Of a stretch of DNA of 64,000 nucleotides, positions 25,476 to 35,615 are shown piece by piece. Position numbers and translations under genes: made by a program. Every line of letters starts with the position of its first letter. Positions within the stretch are counted from its first letter, which is position 1. The DNA is from an uncultured Maribacter sp. (GTDB taxonomy: Bacteria > Bacteroidota > Bacteroidia > Flavobacteriales > Flavobacteriaceae), in NCBI RefSeq assembly GCF_947496775.1, contig NZ_CANMDU010000003.1:1-64000 (forward strand). Direction: 5' to 3'. The notes beneath the pieces were generated by a model. The model did no database searches and was not told the origin of the DNA. It was given only the letters and a program-made list of their open reading frames with translations.

Positions 25476-26422
25476 GGCCTAAATTTCATAAAAGGATATG
25501 CTTCTTGAAGATACGTTTTTTTCTTTTCAAGCGCTTTTAAAAACTCTTTATGCTTAAGAGACTTTTCATTAAAAGGTCTATGTGCTAGTCCTTTTTGAAC
25601 CACAGAAACCTTATCCATCACTTTTTGTGCTTCTTCATTAATCCAACTTAAAGTAAACTTTTGCCATATATAATTTACAGCGGTTATATTGGGGTGCACC
25701 ATATCTTCTTTATAAAAACGGTAATCGCGTAACTCATCCATCATAATTTCATAGGATGGAAAATAAGTTACATTACTTTTTTTAATTACCTCATGTACAG
25801 CAGTAATAAGATGCGCCTTACTTTGTTGATTTTCTATAAATCCGTCTTTTAAATGACGCACCGGCGAAATAGTAAAAATTACAGTTACCTCTTTATTTAT
25901 AGATTTTATATGATGGCCTATACGCTCTAAACTATCTTGTATCTCTTTTATTGATAAAATTCTTTTTGAAAACTGCTTTTGCGGCACTTTATGACAACTA
26001 GCTACTGTTTTTTTAGTTTCTAAAAAAGAATACACCCAAGCGGTACCTAATGTTATTACAATATGAGACGCTTTTTCTAATTGCTCCCGAGTATGTTGCA
26101 ATCCTAAATTAAGGTTCTGTAACAATTCTTCTTGACTGCTTGCACTTACATCGGAATGCGCATCGAAACAATGCCAACGTTCGTTATGCTCAAAAATAAA
26201 TTTTTTACTATACTCTTGATGAGTAACCGCTCTGGTTATAAGATTCTCTATAGCTATAGGATGAAATAAAATTCCAAACGGATTCTGTACCATTTGAAAT
26301 TTATAGTATGTTAGTTGCTCCCCTATATTCTCTACAAAACAAGAACCTAGTAATAGTAATTTACTGTTATAATCTATTTGATTCTTTTCCTTTTGTAAAG
26401 AAAGTTGGGTTTGGAGTTTCAT
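25472..26422 (-). CDS. GSCFA-domain protein
   Basis: 316 aa without a signal peptide. LLLGSCFVENIGEQL (27-41) contains the GSCFA motif that names the family, followed by NPFGILFHP. VITLGTAWVYS and FTISPVRHLKDG are conserved inner blocks, and DMVHPNITAVNYIW near the end carries the Asp-x-x-His pair. The order Ser…Asp-xx-His suggests an SGNH/GDSL-like esterase fold (family knowledge; the substrate is unknown). It starts 6 bases after the alaS stop. Confidence 0.9.
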   Translation of the reverse strand: MKLQTQLSLQKEKNQIDYNSKLLLLGSCFVENIGEQLTYYKFQMVQNPFGILFHPIAIENLITRAVTHQEYSKKFIFEHNERWHCFDAHSDVSASSQEELLQNLNLGLQHTREQLEKASHIVITLGTAWVYSFLETKKTVASCHKVPQKQFSKRILSIKEIQDSLERIGHHIKSINKEVTVIFTISPVRHLKDGFIENQQSKAHLITAVHEVIKKSNVTYFPSYEIMMDELRDYRFYKEDMVHPNITAVNYIWQKFTLSWINEEAQKVMDKVSVVQKGLAHRPFNEKSLKHKEFLKALEKKKTYLQEAYPFMKFRP

Positions 26423-26428
26423 AACCTA

Positions 26429-29044
26429 TTATGAAATATAATCTTTCGCCTTCCCTAAAGCTTCTTCTATTCCTGCTGGGTTTTTACCTCCCGCAGTAGC
26501 AAAAAATGGTTGTCCTCCGCCACCGCCCTGGATATACTTACCAAGCTCACGAACAATGGTTCCTGCATTTAAGTTTTTCGCCTCTGCTAATTCTTTAGAA
26601 ATATAACAAGACAATAATGCCTTTCCATTTTGTTCCGTACCAAACAATAAAAATAAATTTTCTTTATTCTGCCCCATTTCAAAGGAAAGATCCTTTATTC
26701 CCGCAGCATCTAAATCCACCTTTTTTGCTAAAAATTGGATACCATTAACTTCTTCTAATCCACCTAACAAATCGCCTTTTAAATTCTTTGCTTTATCCTT
26801 TAAAAGTTCTGTTATTTGCTTTTTAAGACTACTGTTTTCTTCTTGCAAAGTAGACACCGCTTTGACTGGGTCTTTAGCATTATTTAGTAAATCTTTAATT
26901 TCAAATAAAGTTCTATTATTATCAAAATAAAATTCTTTAACTCCATCATAAGTTATAGCTTCAATTCTACGAATTCCAGATGCTACTGCTCCTTCGCTCT
27001 TAATTTTAAAATGCCAAATATCCGCAGTATTCTTTACGTGGGTACCTCCACATAATTCTATAGACTGACCAAAACGAATAGTACGTACAGCATCGCCATA
27101 TTTTTCTCCAAATAAAGCCATAGCCCCTTCTTCTAATGCTTGTTTCATAGGTACAGACCTATTTTCCTGCAAAGCTAACTTACCTTCTATCCTTGCATTT
27201 ACAAAGTTCTCTACTTCTCTTAATTCTTCTGTAGTTAACTTAGAGAAATGAGAAAAATCGAATCGTAAATATTTAGAATGTACTGCGGAACCTTTTTGCT
27301 CTACATGCGCACCTAAAACTTCCCGTAAAGCTTGATGCAATAAGTGTGTAGCTGTATGATTTGATTCCGTTCTTTGTCGTTGTTTTTTATCTACTACCGC
27401 TTTAAAGGTTTCTTCTATTTTTTTTGGTAAGTTTTTAGAAAAATGAACAATCTCATTATTTTCTCTTTTTGTATCTATAATATAAACTACATCTCCATTA
27501 GGAACTTCTAAATACCCCTTATCACCAACTTGTCCTCCTCCTTCGGCATAAAAAGGTGTTAGATTAAATACCATTTGAAATTGCTCTCCGCCTTTCTTAG
27601 AAGTTACTTTTCTATATTTAATGAGCTTTACATCTGCCTCTAACCTATCATACCCTACGAATTCTTGTTCCGAATCATTTGCTAAAACCGTCCAATCTTC
27701 TTTGGATATTTCAGAGGCAGACTTAGAACGTTGTTTTTGAGCTAACATTGCTTTTTCAAATCCTGCTTCATCTAAAGTATACCCTCTCTCTCCTAGAATT
27801 AATGCAGTAAGATCAATTGGAAAACCATAAGTATCGTACAATTCAAATGCCTTTGCTCCATCTACTTCTTTTCCTTTTGTATTCTCTATAACATTATCTA
27901 ATAGAACTAATCCTTGATCTAAGGTCTTTAAAAAAGAGTGCTCTTCTTCTTTAATTACATTTTCTATTAAATGATGTTGTTCTTTTAATTCTGGAAAAGC
28001 ATCGCCCATGGTACTTGTTAGAACTTTTACCAAACGATACATAAAAGGCTCTTTAGTTTCTAAAAAAGTAAAGCCATAACGCACTGCTCTTCTTAATATT
28101 CTTCGTATTACATAACCAGCTCCAGTATTACTAGGTAATTGCCCATCTGCAATAGAAAAAGAAACAGCTCTAATATGGTCTGCGATGACACGTATAGCAA
28201 TATTCAGCTCTTCATTAGTACCGTATTTAGAATTCGTAATGGTTTCTATCTCTCTAATAATTGGGGTAAAAACATCCGTATCGTAATTAGATTTTACGTT
28301 CTGCATAACCATACACAAACGCTCAAAACCCATTCCTGTATCTACATGTTTAGAGGGTAAAGGCTCTAATTTCCCTCCGGCTTTACGATTGTATTGCATA
28401 AAAACCAAGTTCCAGATTTCTACTACTAAAGGATGATCTGCATTTACCAAACTTGCTCCAGAAACTTTTGCTTTTTCTTCTGCCGAACGAATATCTACAT
28501 GAATTTCAGAACACGGCCCACATGGCCCTTGTTCTCCCATTTCCCAAAAATTATCTTTTTTATTCCCTTTAATAATTCGGTCTTCCGGAACGATAGCCTT
28601 CCATAAATTGTAAGCCTCCATATCCATCTCTAAATTATCTGCATCAGTACTTCCTTCAAAAACGGAAACATAAAGACTGTCTTTATCTATTTTTAAAGTA
28701 TCTGTAAGAAATTCCCATGCCCAAGAAATAGCTTCCTTTTTAAAGTAGTCTCCAAAACTCCAGTTTCCAAGCATCTCGAACATCGTATGGTGGTATGTAT
28801 CTTTACCGACCTCTTCTAAATCATTATGCTTACCACTAACTCTTAAACACTTTTGACTATCCGAAACACGTGAGTTTTTTGGCACGCTATTCCCTAAAAA
28901 GTATTCTTTAAACTGGTTCATACCAGCATTGGTAAACATCAGTGTTGGATCATCTTTAATAACCATTGGTGCTGATGCTACTATCTTGTGATTCTTTTCT
29001 TTAAAAAAATCTAAAAACTGACTTCTAATTTCCTTGGAATTCAT
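26429..29044 (-). CDS. alaS: Alanyl-tRNA synthetase
   Basis: 871 aa, the normal length. Catalytic core opens with [19 protein letters not shown] and [16 protein letters not shown]. The editing domain has the zinc pair [12 protein letters not shown] and CGGTHVKNT. The C-terminal DHHA1-type domain ends with [14 protein letters not shown]. First gene of the alaS-GSCFA-DUF4230 operon and divergent from the M23 peptidase gene (104-bp gap). Confidence 0.97.
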   Translation of the reverse strand: MNSKEIRSQFLDFFKEKNHKIVASAPMVIKDDPTLMFTNAGMNQFKEYFLGNSVPKNSRVSDSQKCLRVSGKHNDLEEVGKDTYHHTMFEMLGNWSFGDYFKKEAISWAWEFLTDTLKIDKDSLYVSVFEGSTDADNLEMDMEAYNLWKAIVPEDRIIKGNKKDNFWEMGEQGPCGPCSEIHVDIRSAEEKAKVSGASLVNADHPLVVEIWNLVFMQYNRKAGGKLEPLPSKHVDTGMGFERLCMVMQNVKSNYDTDVFTPIIREIETITNSKYGTNEELNIAIRVIADHIRAVSFSIADGQLPSNTGAGYVIRRILRRAVRYGFTFLETKEPFMYRLVKVLTSTMGDAFPELKEQHHLIENVIKEEEHSFLKTLDQGLVLLDNVIENTKGKEVDGAKAFELYDTYGFPIDLTALILGERGYTLDEAGFEKAMLAQKQRSKSASEISKEDWTVLANDSEQEFVGYDRLEADVKLIKYRKVTSKKGGEQFQMVFNLTPFYAEGGGQVGDKGYLEVPNGDVVYIIDTKRENNEIVHFSKNLPKKIEETFKAVVDKKQRQRTESNHTATHLLHQALREVLGAHVEQKGSAVHSKYLRFDFSHFSKLTTEELREVENFVNARIEGKLALQENRSVPMKQALEEGAMALFGEKYGDAVRTIRFGQSIELCGGTHVKNTADIWHFKIKSEGAVASGIRRIEAITYDGVKEFYFDNNRTLFEIKDLLNNAKDPVKAVSTLQEENSSLKKQITELLKDKAKNLKGDLLGGLEEVNGIQFLAKKVDLDAAGIKDLSFEMGQNKENLFLLFGTEQNGKALLSCYISKELAEAKNLNAGTIVRELGKYIQGGGGGQPFFATAGGKNPAGIEEALGKAKDYIS

Positions 29045-29094
29045 CTAAAATGGTAAGGTTTTTTAAAAAATAATGGTTTCTGCAAAACAATTTT

Positions 29095-29102
29095 TATATT
29101 TG
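29095..29102 (+). promoter_or_regulatory. -7 promoter element TATATTTG
   Basis: Exact TAnnTTTG 46 bases upstream of the M23 peptidase ATG; -33 TTG not found at the expected distance. Confidence 0.45.
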
Positions 29103-29148
29103 TTTGTTCTGTTAAAACTACAGCACAAAAATAGGATAAAATCCATTC

Positions 29149-30126
29149 ATGTCTAAAGTAAAATATTATTACGATCCCGATACGCTTTCTTACCGTAAGA
29201 TTGAACCTAAAAAATCGAAACGGTTACGTAATATTGGGCTCTTTTTTTTAGGGTCTATATTATTTGGCTTGTTGGCATTAGTATTACTATTAAACACCAA
29301 CTTAATAAACACTCCAAAAGAATTATCTCTACAAAGAGAAGTTAAAAACTATGAACTTCAGTTTGAGTTGTTAGATAAAAAAATGGAGCAAATAGAAGAT
29401 GTTCTAGCGAATATTGAAGATCGCGACAATAACATATACCGATTATATTTTGAGGCAAACCCAATACCGGAAGAACAACGCAAAGCCGGTTTTGGAGGTA
29501 TAAACAGATACAAGTCTTTAGAAGGTTTTAATAATTCTGATATGGTAATCGCAACTACCAAAAGATTAGATGTTATTAAAAAACAAATGGCGATACAGTC
29601 TAAATCTTTAGACGAAATTACCAAACTAGCTGAAGAAAAAGAGAAACTCCTTGCTGCAATACCCGCAATACAGCCAATAAACAATGAAGATTTAACCCGT
29701 ATGGCTTCTGGTTATGGTTGGCGTTCTGATCCTTTTACAAAAGCAAGAAAAATGCATTACGGCATGGATTTTACGGCTCCTAAAGGAACACCGATTTACG
29801 CCTCTGGTGACGGAAAAATAATTAGAGCAGATAATAACTCCTCTGGTTACGGAAAGCATATTCGAATTGACCATGGCTATGGTTACCTTAGTCTTTATGC
29901 GCATATGAGTCAATATAATGTGATAAAAGGACAAAGAGTAAAAAGAGGAGACCTTATTGGTTTTGTAGGAAGCACAGGTCGTTCAGAAGCTCCTCACTTA
30001 CATTATGAAGTTTGGAAGGAAAACGACAGAATTAACCCTCTTAATTTTTACTATGGCAGTTTATCTCCTGAAGAATTTCAGAATATGCTAAAATATGCCA
30101 ACCAAGAAAATCAATCTTTAGATTAA
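29149..30126 (+). CDS. M23-family peptidoglycan endopeptidase
   Basis: 325 aa. A cytoplasmic N-terminus, one membrane helix (IGLFFLGSILFGLLALVLLL, ~28-48), a coiled-coil stalk (~55-180), then the LytM/M23 zinc domain: HYGMDFTAPKGTPIYA, GYGYLSLYAHM and HLHYEVWK supply the H…D…HxH ligands. All metal ligands are present, so it should be an active DD-endopeptidase rather than an EnvC-like activator. The stop codon overlaps the start of the MerR gene (TAATG), so the pair is translationally coupled. Confidence 0.93.
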   Translation: MSKVKYYYDPDTLSYRKIEPKKSKRLRNIGLFFLGSILFGLLALVLLLNTNLINTPKELSLQREVKNYELQFELLDKKMEQIEDVLANIEDRDNNIYRLYFEANPIPEEQRKAGFGGINRYKSLEGFNNSDMVIATTKRLDVIKKQMAIQSKSLDEITKLAEEKEKLLAAIPAIQPINNEDLTRMASGYGWRSDPFTKARKMHYGMDFTAPKGTPIYASGDGKIIRADNNSSGYGKHIRIDHGYGYLSLYAHMSQYNVIKGQRVKRGDLIGFVGSTGRSEAPHLHYEVWKENDRINPLNFYYGSLSPEEFQNMLKYANQENQSLD

Positions 30127-30455
30127 TGCAAATAGATCTTCCAGAAAAAAGGTATTACGGTATAGGCGAAGTCGCTAAGGCTTTTGACGTAAACACCTCT
30201 CTAATTCGTTTTTGGGAAAAAGAATTTGATGTTCTAAAACCAAAAAAAAATGCTAAGGGCAATCGTAAATTTACACCACAGGATATTAACAATTTAAAAT
30301 TAATATACCATCTGGTAAAAGAACGTGGTTTTACCTTAGAAGGTGCTAAAATCCATTTAAAAGAAGAACGCCATAAAACCTTATCTAACTTTGATTTAAT
30401 TCAGAAATTAGAAAAAGTAAAAGCAGAACTAATAAAAATAAAAGACAATCTATAA
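30126..30455 (+). CDS. MerR-family DNA-binding protein
   Basis: 109 aa. N-terminal MerR winged helix: YYGIGEVAKAFDVNTSLIRFWEKEFD (10-35) and a wing with AKGNRKFTPQDINNLKLI. The rest (~70-109) is a short coiled-coil and lacks Cys or ligand-binding domains, as in the small MerR proteins found after M23 peptidases in many Flavobacteriaceae. Its target is unknown; close coupling to the peptidase hints at cell-wall control. Confidence 0.9.
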   Translation: MQIDLPEKRYYGIGEVAKAFDVNTSLIRFWEKEFDVLKPKKNAKGNRKFTPQDINNLKLIYHLVKERGFTLEGAKIHLKEERHKTLSNFDLIQKLEKVKAELIKIKDNL

Positions 30456-30474
30456 AACTATAAACACAACTATT

Positions 30475-31074
30475 ATGAAAAAAGGATTGATTGCTTTAAT
30501 CGTACTTGGCGTATTTGCTTTTGGTATTTACCAATGGGCCGTTGGCTTTAACAACACCGCTGTAGAATTAAAAGAAACGTCTGTTGAAAAATGGGCTAAC
30601 GTAGAAAGTGAATATCAAAGAAGAAATGACCTTATTGATAATTTAGTACAAACAGTACAAGGAGCGGCAGATTTTGAACGCGGCACACTAAAAGACGTTA
30701 TTGATGCTAGAGCAAAAGCGACCTCAATATCTATAGACCCAACAAACATAACTCCGGAACAACTTGCCCAGTTTAATAAAGTACAGGGCGGTCTTAGTGG
30801 CGCTTTAAAAAGTCTTTTGGTTACAGTAGAACGTTATCCTGATTTAAAAGCTAATCAAAATTTTTTAGAATTGCAATCGCAAATTGAAGGCACAGAAAAT
30901 AGGATTAGAACAGCTAGAAAACGTTTTAATGAAAGCGTTAAGCCTTATAATGTTCTTATTAAAAAATTTCCAGGATCTATCCTTGCGGGAATTTTTAATT
31001 TTGATGAATTAGCGTACTTTAAATCAGAAGCAGGTTCTGAAAATGCACCCGATGTAAATTTCGACTTTAAATAA
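30475..31074 (+). CDS. lemA: LemA-family protein
   Basis: 199 aa. N-terminal membrane helix (LIALIVLGVFAFGIYQWAV), then the four-helix LemA core with VEKWANVESEYQRRNDLI, LVQTVQGAADFE and RARKRFNESVKPYN…FPGSILA. The length is typical. Role unknown; members are often encoded, as here, next to TPM-domain proteins (next two genes, gaps of 6 and -20 bases), suggesting a joint membrane-stress or peptide-export job. Confidence 0.93.
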   Translation: MKKGLIALIVLGVFAFGIYQWAVGFNNTAVELKETSVEKWANVESEYQRRNDLIDNLVQTVQGAADFERGTLKDVIDARAKATSISIDPTNITPEQLAQFNKVQGGLSGALKSLLVTVERYPDLKANQNFLELQSQIEGTENRIRTARKRFNESVKPYNVLIKKFPGSILAGIFNFDELAYFKSEAGSENAPDVNFDFK

Positions 31075-31080
31075 AATTTA

Positions 31081-31518
31081 ATGTCTAAAGTTGAAGACTT
31101 TTTAACACCCGAAGAAGAACATGAAATAGTTTCGGCTATTATAGAAGCTGAAAAGAATACTTCTGGAGAAATTCGCGTACATATAGAAGCTCATACTCGA
31201 CTTAACTTATTAGATAGAGCTAAAGAAGTTTTCCACTTATTAAAAATGGATAACACTAAGGCCGAAAACGGGGTGCTTATTTATATAGCTGTTAACGATA
31301 AAAAATTTGCTATTTACGGAGACAAAGGCATAGACCAAGTGGTTCCTGATAATTTTTGGGACAGCACTAAAGAAACTATTCAAAACCATTTTGTTGTTGG
31401 CAACTTTAAAGAAGGAATTATTAATGGTGTTCTAAAAGCTGGTAAAGAGTTAGAGGAACATTTTCCGTGGATACATGGAGACACAAACGAACTAAGCAAT
31501 GAAATATCTAAAGGATAA
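31081..31518 (+). CDS. TPM-domain protein, soluble form
   Basis: 145 aa with no signal peptide. TPM domain (LTPEEEHEIVSAIIEAEKNT, SGEIRVHIEAH, NGVLIYIAVNDKKFAIYGD, GIDQVVPDNFWD). Lacks the membrane helix found in the next gene, so it probably acts in the cytoplasm. It follows lemA by 6 bases and overlaps the next gene by 20 bases. Confidence 0.9.
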   Translation: MSKVEDFLTPEEEHEIVSAIIEAEKNTSGEIRVHIEAHTRLNLLDRAKEVFHLLKMDNTKAENGVLIYIAVNDKKFAIYGDKGIDQVVPDNFWDSTKETIQNHFVVGNFKEGIINGVLKAGKELEEHFPWIHGDTNELSNEISKG

Positions 31519-32299
31519 TATTCTTTTACTTTTTTTATGCTTTTGGACCGTTTCTCAGGCACAATTTAATATACCCGCAAAACCTGGTAAGCACAATCAA
31601 ACTAGTCTTTATGACTATATTGGTTTGTTATCTAAATCGCAAAACCTAGCTCTTACTCAAAAATTAATTAAGTATTCGGACAGTACCTCAACACAAATAG
31701 TTATTGCTATCATAAGTTCTACGCAAGGAGAGAATATTACGTACTTAGGAGCAAATTGGGGCGAAAAATGGGGAATAGGACAAAAAGGGAAAGATAATGG
31801 TGTTTTAATTTTACTTGCTAAAGATGATCGTAAAATTGCCATTAATACCGGATATGGTGTAGAAGGGTCCCTAACAGATGCCATGTCTCGACGAATTATT
31901 GAAACCGTAATTGTGCCTAAGTTTAAACAGAATGATTACTATGGAGGATTAAGTAAAGGTTCCGATGCTATTTTTAAAGTACTTAATGGCGAATTTACAG
32001 AAGATAGAACATTTAATGATGAAGGAATCTCTTTTGAAGCTTTTTTGCCCTTCATTATCTTTTTTATTATCCTTATTATCCTTTGGAGTAGAAAAGGAAA
32101 TAATAATGGTAATAATGGTGGTGGACGCAGAGGTTCAGGACTAGACTTTAGAGATATTATTATTTTAAGTAATTTGGGACGCGGTGGTTCATCTAGTGGA
32201 AGTGGAAGCTTCGGAGGAGGCGGATTTAGTGGAGGTGGATTTGGAGGTGGTTTCGGCGGCGGCGGATTTGGTGGTGGCGGCGCTTCCGGAGGTTGGTAA
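31499..32299 (+). CDS. TPM-domain membrane protein with Gly-rich tail (YgcG-like)
   Basis: 266 aa. Signal peptide (LFLCFWTVSQAQ), a periplasmic TPM domain (~35-165; SQNLALTQKLIKYSDSTSTQ, GIGQKGKDNGVLILLAKDDR, TGYGVEGSLTDAMSRRII), one membrane helix (FLPFIIFFIILIILWS) and a C-terminal Gly/Ser-rich tail (~205-266), as in YgcG/DUF477 proteins. The first codons lie within the previous gene. The plan mirrors E. coli YgcG; activity is unproven, with phosphatase-type activity reported for plant TPM relatives. Confidence 0.92.
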   Translation: MKYLKDNILLLFLCFWTVSQAQFNIPAKPGKHNQTSLYDYIGLLSKSQNLALTQKLIKYSDSTSTQIVIAIISSTQGENITYLGANWGEKWGIGQKGKDNGVLILLAKDDRKIAINTGYGVEGSLTDAMSRRIIETVIVPKFKQNDYYGGLSKGSDAIFKVLNGEFTEDRTFNDEGISFEAFLPFIIFFIILIILWSRKGNNNGNNGGGRRGSGLDFRDIIILSNLGRGGSSSGSGSFGGGGFSGGGFGGGFGGGGFGGGGASGGW

Positions 32300-32308
32300 A
32301 AAAACCTT

Positions 32309-33499
32309 CTAAGGTAAAGCGTCTTGTACCGATTTTAATTTTACCCCAAATATTTGTTCGGAAATTTTAGTAAGCTCAGCTTCCGAACCATTAAAATGAT
32401 ATACTTCTTGAAAATGACTTATACTCTCTCCCACTTTTAGTTCTTTTGCGGGAGATGACGTCTCTAATTCATAAAAAGGACCAAAAGGACCTACATTGTC
32501 CCAAACACCATCATTAAAAACATTTATAACATCCCCAGCATATTGATTCTCTATATTTTCAGGATGCGCATTTACATAATCCTTATCCATTGCATTAAAA
32601 CTAAATTTAACTATTGTCAATGAATTTAGTTCAGGGCTATAACTCCCAAAATAAGGTAATGTAATTTCCGGTTTTGTTCCTATTTTATTTAAATAATTGG
32701 CATCTGCCTTATAAAAAAGAAAATTGTCTTTAAATACAATTCTTGTACTATCAATTTCTGTAAAATAAACTGTAGCATTTTTTGGATTTCCTTTTAAAGG
32801 TATTATTACTGTTGTTTTAGGTGTTGGATGATAACACCCTAGATCCCACAAACACAAAAGTCCAGATTCTTTAGACCAATCCTGCTTACCAACATTTGTC
32901 ATTTTCGTGTTGGTTTTGTAACCAACGAAAGACAATTCATCAGAAAAACTATCTCCCAAAAAATCTGCTACGTAATCTTCCTTTAGTATTTCTATATCTC
33001 TTTTTACATCAATAAAAAACTTAAAACCTTGTAAGTTGTTAATTTGTAATTTATTCTGTAATGCAACAGCTTTTGAAGATTGCTGTACAATTTTAAATGG
33101 TAATGTATCTAAGTCTTTTGGCGCAGCAAGTTTTTGTTCCCCAGAAACTTTATCAATATCAAAAAAAATAGTGTTTGGCCCTTGATCTGGTCCAAACCAT
33201 ATTCTACCTTCTCCTCCTAGTTTACTTCTATTTACAAGAACACTATCACTAAGTAAAATATCTTTATTAAACCAACCATAACTCATACCACTCAATCCTT
33301 GAGAAGTACTTGTAAAAACTCTTCCTTGAAATTCTTTAGAAACTATTATTCTCTTGTCACCATCCTCCAAGATTATTGGGGAAATTACGGATTTTAAAAT
33401 TTCTAAATCAGCTCCAAAAGAACCTTTCGCGAATTCTTTTCTTGTAGAACAAGAAAGTAATAGAATACTCCCCAAAAAAAAGCTAGCATATTTTATCAT
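32309..33499 (-). CDS. Predicted lipoprotein (DUF6786-like)
   Basis: 396 aa. Lipoprotein signal FFLGSILLLSC with Cys17. The mature part has the look of a galactose-mutarotase-like beta-sandwich: DGDKRIIVSKEFQGRVFTS near 46-64, SYGWFNKDILL near 74-84, GGEGRIWFGPDQGPNTIFF near 96-114, and GFKFFIDVKRDIEIL. This matches my recollection of DUF6786. Function unknown; probably carbohydrate-related. It is convergent with the YgcG-like gene with a 9-base gap. Upstream it is followed by der in the same orientation. Confidence 0.7.
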   Translation of the reverse strand: MIKYASFFLGSILLLSCSTRKEFAKGSFGADLEILKSVISPIILEDGDKRIIVSKEFQGRVFTSTSQGLSGMSYGWFNKDILLSDSVLVNRSKLGGEGRIWFGPDQGPNTIFFDIDKVSGEQKLAAPKDLDTLPFKIVQQSSKAVALQNKLQINNLQGFKFFIDVKRDIEILKEDYVADFLGDSFSDELSFVGYKTNTKMTNVGKQDWSKESGLLCLWDLGCYHPTPKTTVIIPLKGNPKNATVYFTEIDSTRIVFKDNFLFYKADANYLNKIGTKPEITLPYFGSYSPELNSLTIVKFSFNAMDKDYVNAHPENIENQYAGDVINVFNDGVWDNVGPFGPFYELETSSPAKELKVGESISHFQEVYHFNGSEAELTKISEQIFGVKLKSVQDALP

Positions 33500-33580
33500 A
33501 ATAGTAAAAGAAAAGGTTTTTCTAAAAATACCTATTTCTTTTCATATATGCCATCTAAAGAATTTTTATAAGCTACTACC

Positions 33581-33598
33581 AAATACAAATTTGTATTT
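33581..33598. repeat. 18-bp perfect palindrome AAATACAAA/TTTGTATTT
   Basis: Lies at the der stop codon, upstream of the DUF6786-like gene on the same strand. A closely related dyad, GAATACAA-T-TTGTATTC, is found at 52003-52019. Could be a transcription-factor site; no T-run makes it a poor terminator. Confidence 0.45.
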
Positions 33599-34901
33599 AC
33601 TTTTTTCGCATAAACACACTAATGGGCACTCCTGAAAAATCAAAATTTTCTCTTAATTTATTCTCCAAATAACGCTTATAAGGCTCGCGAACATATTGCG
33701 GCAAATTACAAAAGAATGCAAATTGCGGATATGGTGTTGGCAGTTGCATACAGAATTTAATCTTTACAAATTTACCCTTATAAGCTGGTGGAGGATAGTT
33801 TTCTATAATAGGCAACATGGTATCATTAAACTTACGCGTAGGTATTTTTGTATTCCTATTATTATACACCTCAACCGCAGTTTCAATGGCTTTAAAAATA
33901 CGCTGCTTTGTTAATACAGATATAAAAAGAATAGGTACATCTGTAAAAGGCTCAATTGCTTTTTTAATTTTATCAGTATAATGTTTAATAGTATTGGTTT
34001 CTTTATCCTCAACTAAATCCCACTTATTAACTAATATTACTATTCCCTTATTATTTCTTTGCGCTAGCCAAAATATATTTTCTACCTGACCATCAAAACC
34101 ACGGGTAGCATCTAAAAGTAACAAACACACATCACTATGTTCTATAGCTCTTACCGAACGCATAACAGAATAAAACTCTAAATCTTCCTTTACTTTAGCT
34201 TTACGGCGAATTCCTGCTGTATCTACTAAATTAAATTCAAAACCGAAACGATTATACTTCGTATCTATACTATCTCTTGTTGTCCCAGCAATATCCGTCA
34301 CTATATAACGGTCTTCTCCAATTAACGCATTTATAAACGAAGATTTTCCTGCATTTGGTCTACCCACTACAGCAAACCTTGGGAGATTACTTTCTTCTTC
34401 TTCTACCTCCGGAAGCACTTTAACAACGGCATCTAAAAGTTCCCCTGTACCACTTCCGTTAATACTAGACAGCGTAAAGAAATCACCTAAGCCAAGATTA
34501 TAAAACTCTACAGCATCTTCTGCCCGCATAGCATTATCCACTTTATTTACCGCTAAAAAAACTGGCTTATTTACTCTGCGGAGTAACTTAGACACATCTT
34601 CGTCCATACCAGTAATACCAGATTCTACATCTACCATAAAAATTATAGCATCTGCTTCCTCTATAGCCAACTCTACCTGTTTATCTATTTCTTGCTCAAA
34701 GACGTCATCGCTACCTACAACATAACCCCCTGTATCTATAAGAGAAAACTCTTTTCCATTCCAATCACTCTTTCCATAATGGCGATCTCTGGTAACCCCA
34801 CTTACTGCATCTACAATGGCCTCTCTTCTTTGAATTAGACGATTAAAAAATGTAGACTTTCCAACATTTGGTCTTCCAACAATAGCAACAATAGCACTCA
34901 T
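33597..34901 (-). CDS. der: Ribosome-assembly GTPase Der (EngA)
   Basis: 434 aa. Two tandem G domains: [14 protein letters not shown] (8-21) and [14 protein letters not shown] (~180-193), each with DTxG ([20 protein letters not shown]) and NKxD (NKVD; NKWD) motifs. A C-terminal KH-like domain with [14 protein letters not shown] follows. The double-G plan is unique to Der, which acts in 50S subunit maturation. A promoter with both boxes lies upstream. Confidence 0.97.
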   Translation of the reverse strand: MSAIVAIVGRPNVGKSTFFNRLIQRREAIVDAVSGVTRDRHYGKSDWNGKEFSLIDTGGYVVGSDDVFEQEIDKQVELAIEEADAIIFMVDVESGITGMDEDVSKLLRRVNKPVFLAVNKVDNAMRAEDAVEFYNLGLGDFFTLSSINGSGTGELLDAVVKVLPEVEEEESNLPRFAVVGRPNAGKSSFINALIGEDRYIVTDIAGTTRDSIDTKYNRFGFEFNLVDTAGIRRKAKVKEDLEFYSVMRSVRAIEHSDVCLLLLDATRGFDGQVENIFWLAQRNNKGIVILVNKWDLVEDKETNTIKHYTDKIKKAIEPFTDVPILFISVLTKQRIFKAIETAVEVYNNRNTKIPTRKFNDTMLPIIENYPPPAYKGKFVKIKFCMQLPTPYPQFAFFCNLPQYVREPYKRYLENKLRENFDFSGVPISVFMRKK

Positions 34902-34918
34902 AATATAAAATTAAGCGA

Positions 34919-34950
34919 CAAAGGTAGTGCTAATACTTAAATAATAGCAA
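34919..34950 (-). promoter_or_regulatory. der promoter, TTG-N21-TACCTTTG
   Basis: On the minus strand TTG at 34948-34950 and TACCTTTG at 34919-34926 with a 21-base spacer, 17 bases upstream of the der ATG. Confidence 0.6.
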
Positions 34951-35058
34951 AGAATGCAAGCGGATAGACTTATTTTCTATATACCAGAAAAATGGAAATA
35001 TTTATTCTTATTAAAAACAATACGTTTTAATTACTAATTTTAAACAAACTACCTCTTC

Positions 35059-35556
35059 ATGAAACCCCTTCCCAATAATGACATTGCTTTAAGACCTCGT
35101 TTTCAGCTAGATATAAATAAACCTAAACAACAACTACTTGCCGCTTTTGATATAAAAACCAAACCTCCATTTTTAATTAATAAAATAGATGACCACATAT
35201 TTATTAAATTTAATAAAGAGAAAATACATTTTTGGTCTCCACAATTGCATCTAGAAATAACGAAAAAGTCACCTAACACCTCTAAAATTTATGGCTTATT
35301 TGGCCCTAACCCTACTTTATGGACCTTTTTTATGTTCTTACATTTTGGGGTAGCTATACTATTTGTAACCCTATCTGTTTGGGCATATTCTAGCGCTTCA
35401 CTAAATAAACCCTATTATCTTCAATTAGGATTAATGGTAGCTATGATAATACTATGGTTTACTTTATACGCTTTTGGTAGAATCGGAAGAAAAAAAGGAA
35501 AACCCCAAATGCATATGTTAAATGAATTTATAAATACAATCTTAGATATTTCATAA
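35059..35556 (+). CDS. Two-helix membrane protein of unknown function
   Basis: 165 aa. A soluble N-terminal part (~1-85; includes KIDDHIFIKFNKEKIHFWSP) is followed by two membrane helices (~94-115 and ~122-145; LWTFFMFLHFGVAILFVTLS, LQLGLMVAMIILWFTLYAFG) and a short basic tail (GRIGRKKGKPQ). No motif ties it to a named family. It is flanked by der (divergent) and the choice-of-anchor I gene (convergent), so it stands alone. Confidence 0.65.
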   Translation: MKPLPNNDIALRPRFQLDINKPKQQLLAAFDIKTKPPFLINKIDDHIFIKFNKEKIHFWSPQLHLEITKKSPNTSKIYGLFGPNPTLWTFFMFLHFGVAILFVTLSVWAYSSASLNKPYYLQLGLMVAMIILWFTLYAFGRIGRKKGKPQMHMLNEFINTILDIS

Positions 35557-35558
35557 AA

Positions 35559-35597
35559 AATCTTCTAGCTTACCTTTTAAAAGTAAACTAGAAGATT
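35559..35597 (-). terminator. Hairpin between convergent genes
   Basis: 10-bp arms AATCTTCTAG / CTAGAAGATT enclosing a further TAC/GTA step. The T-run is on the minus strand (ATTTTTTATG), so it ends the choice-of-anchor I gene; it may work both ways. Confidence 0.75.
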
Positions 35598-35615
35598 CAA
35601 TAACTATTAATTTGT

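Noticed and set aside
32296-32318. Small inverted repeat ACCTT-AG-AAGGT between convergent genes as a terminator
   Set aside because: The stem is only 4-5 bp with a 2-4 base loop; too weak to call.
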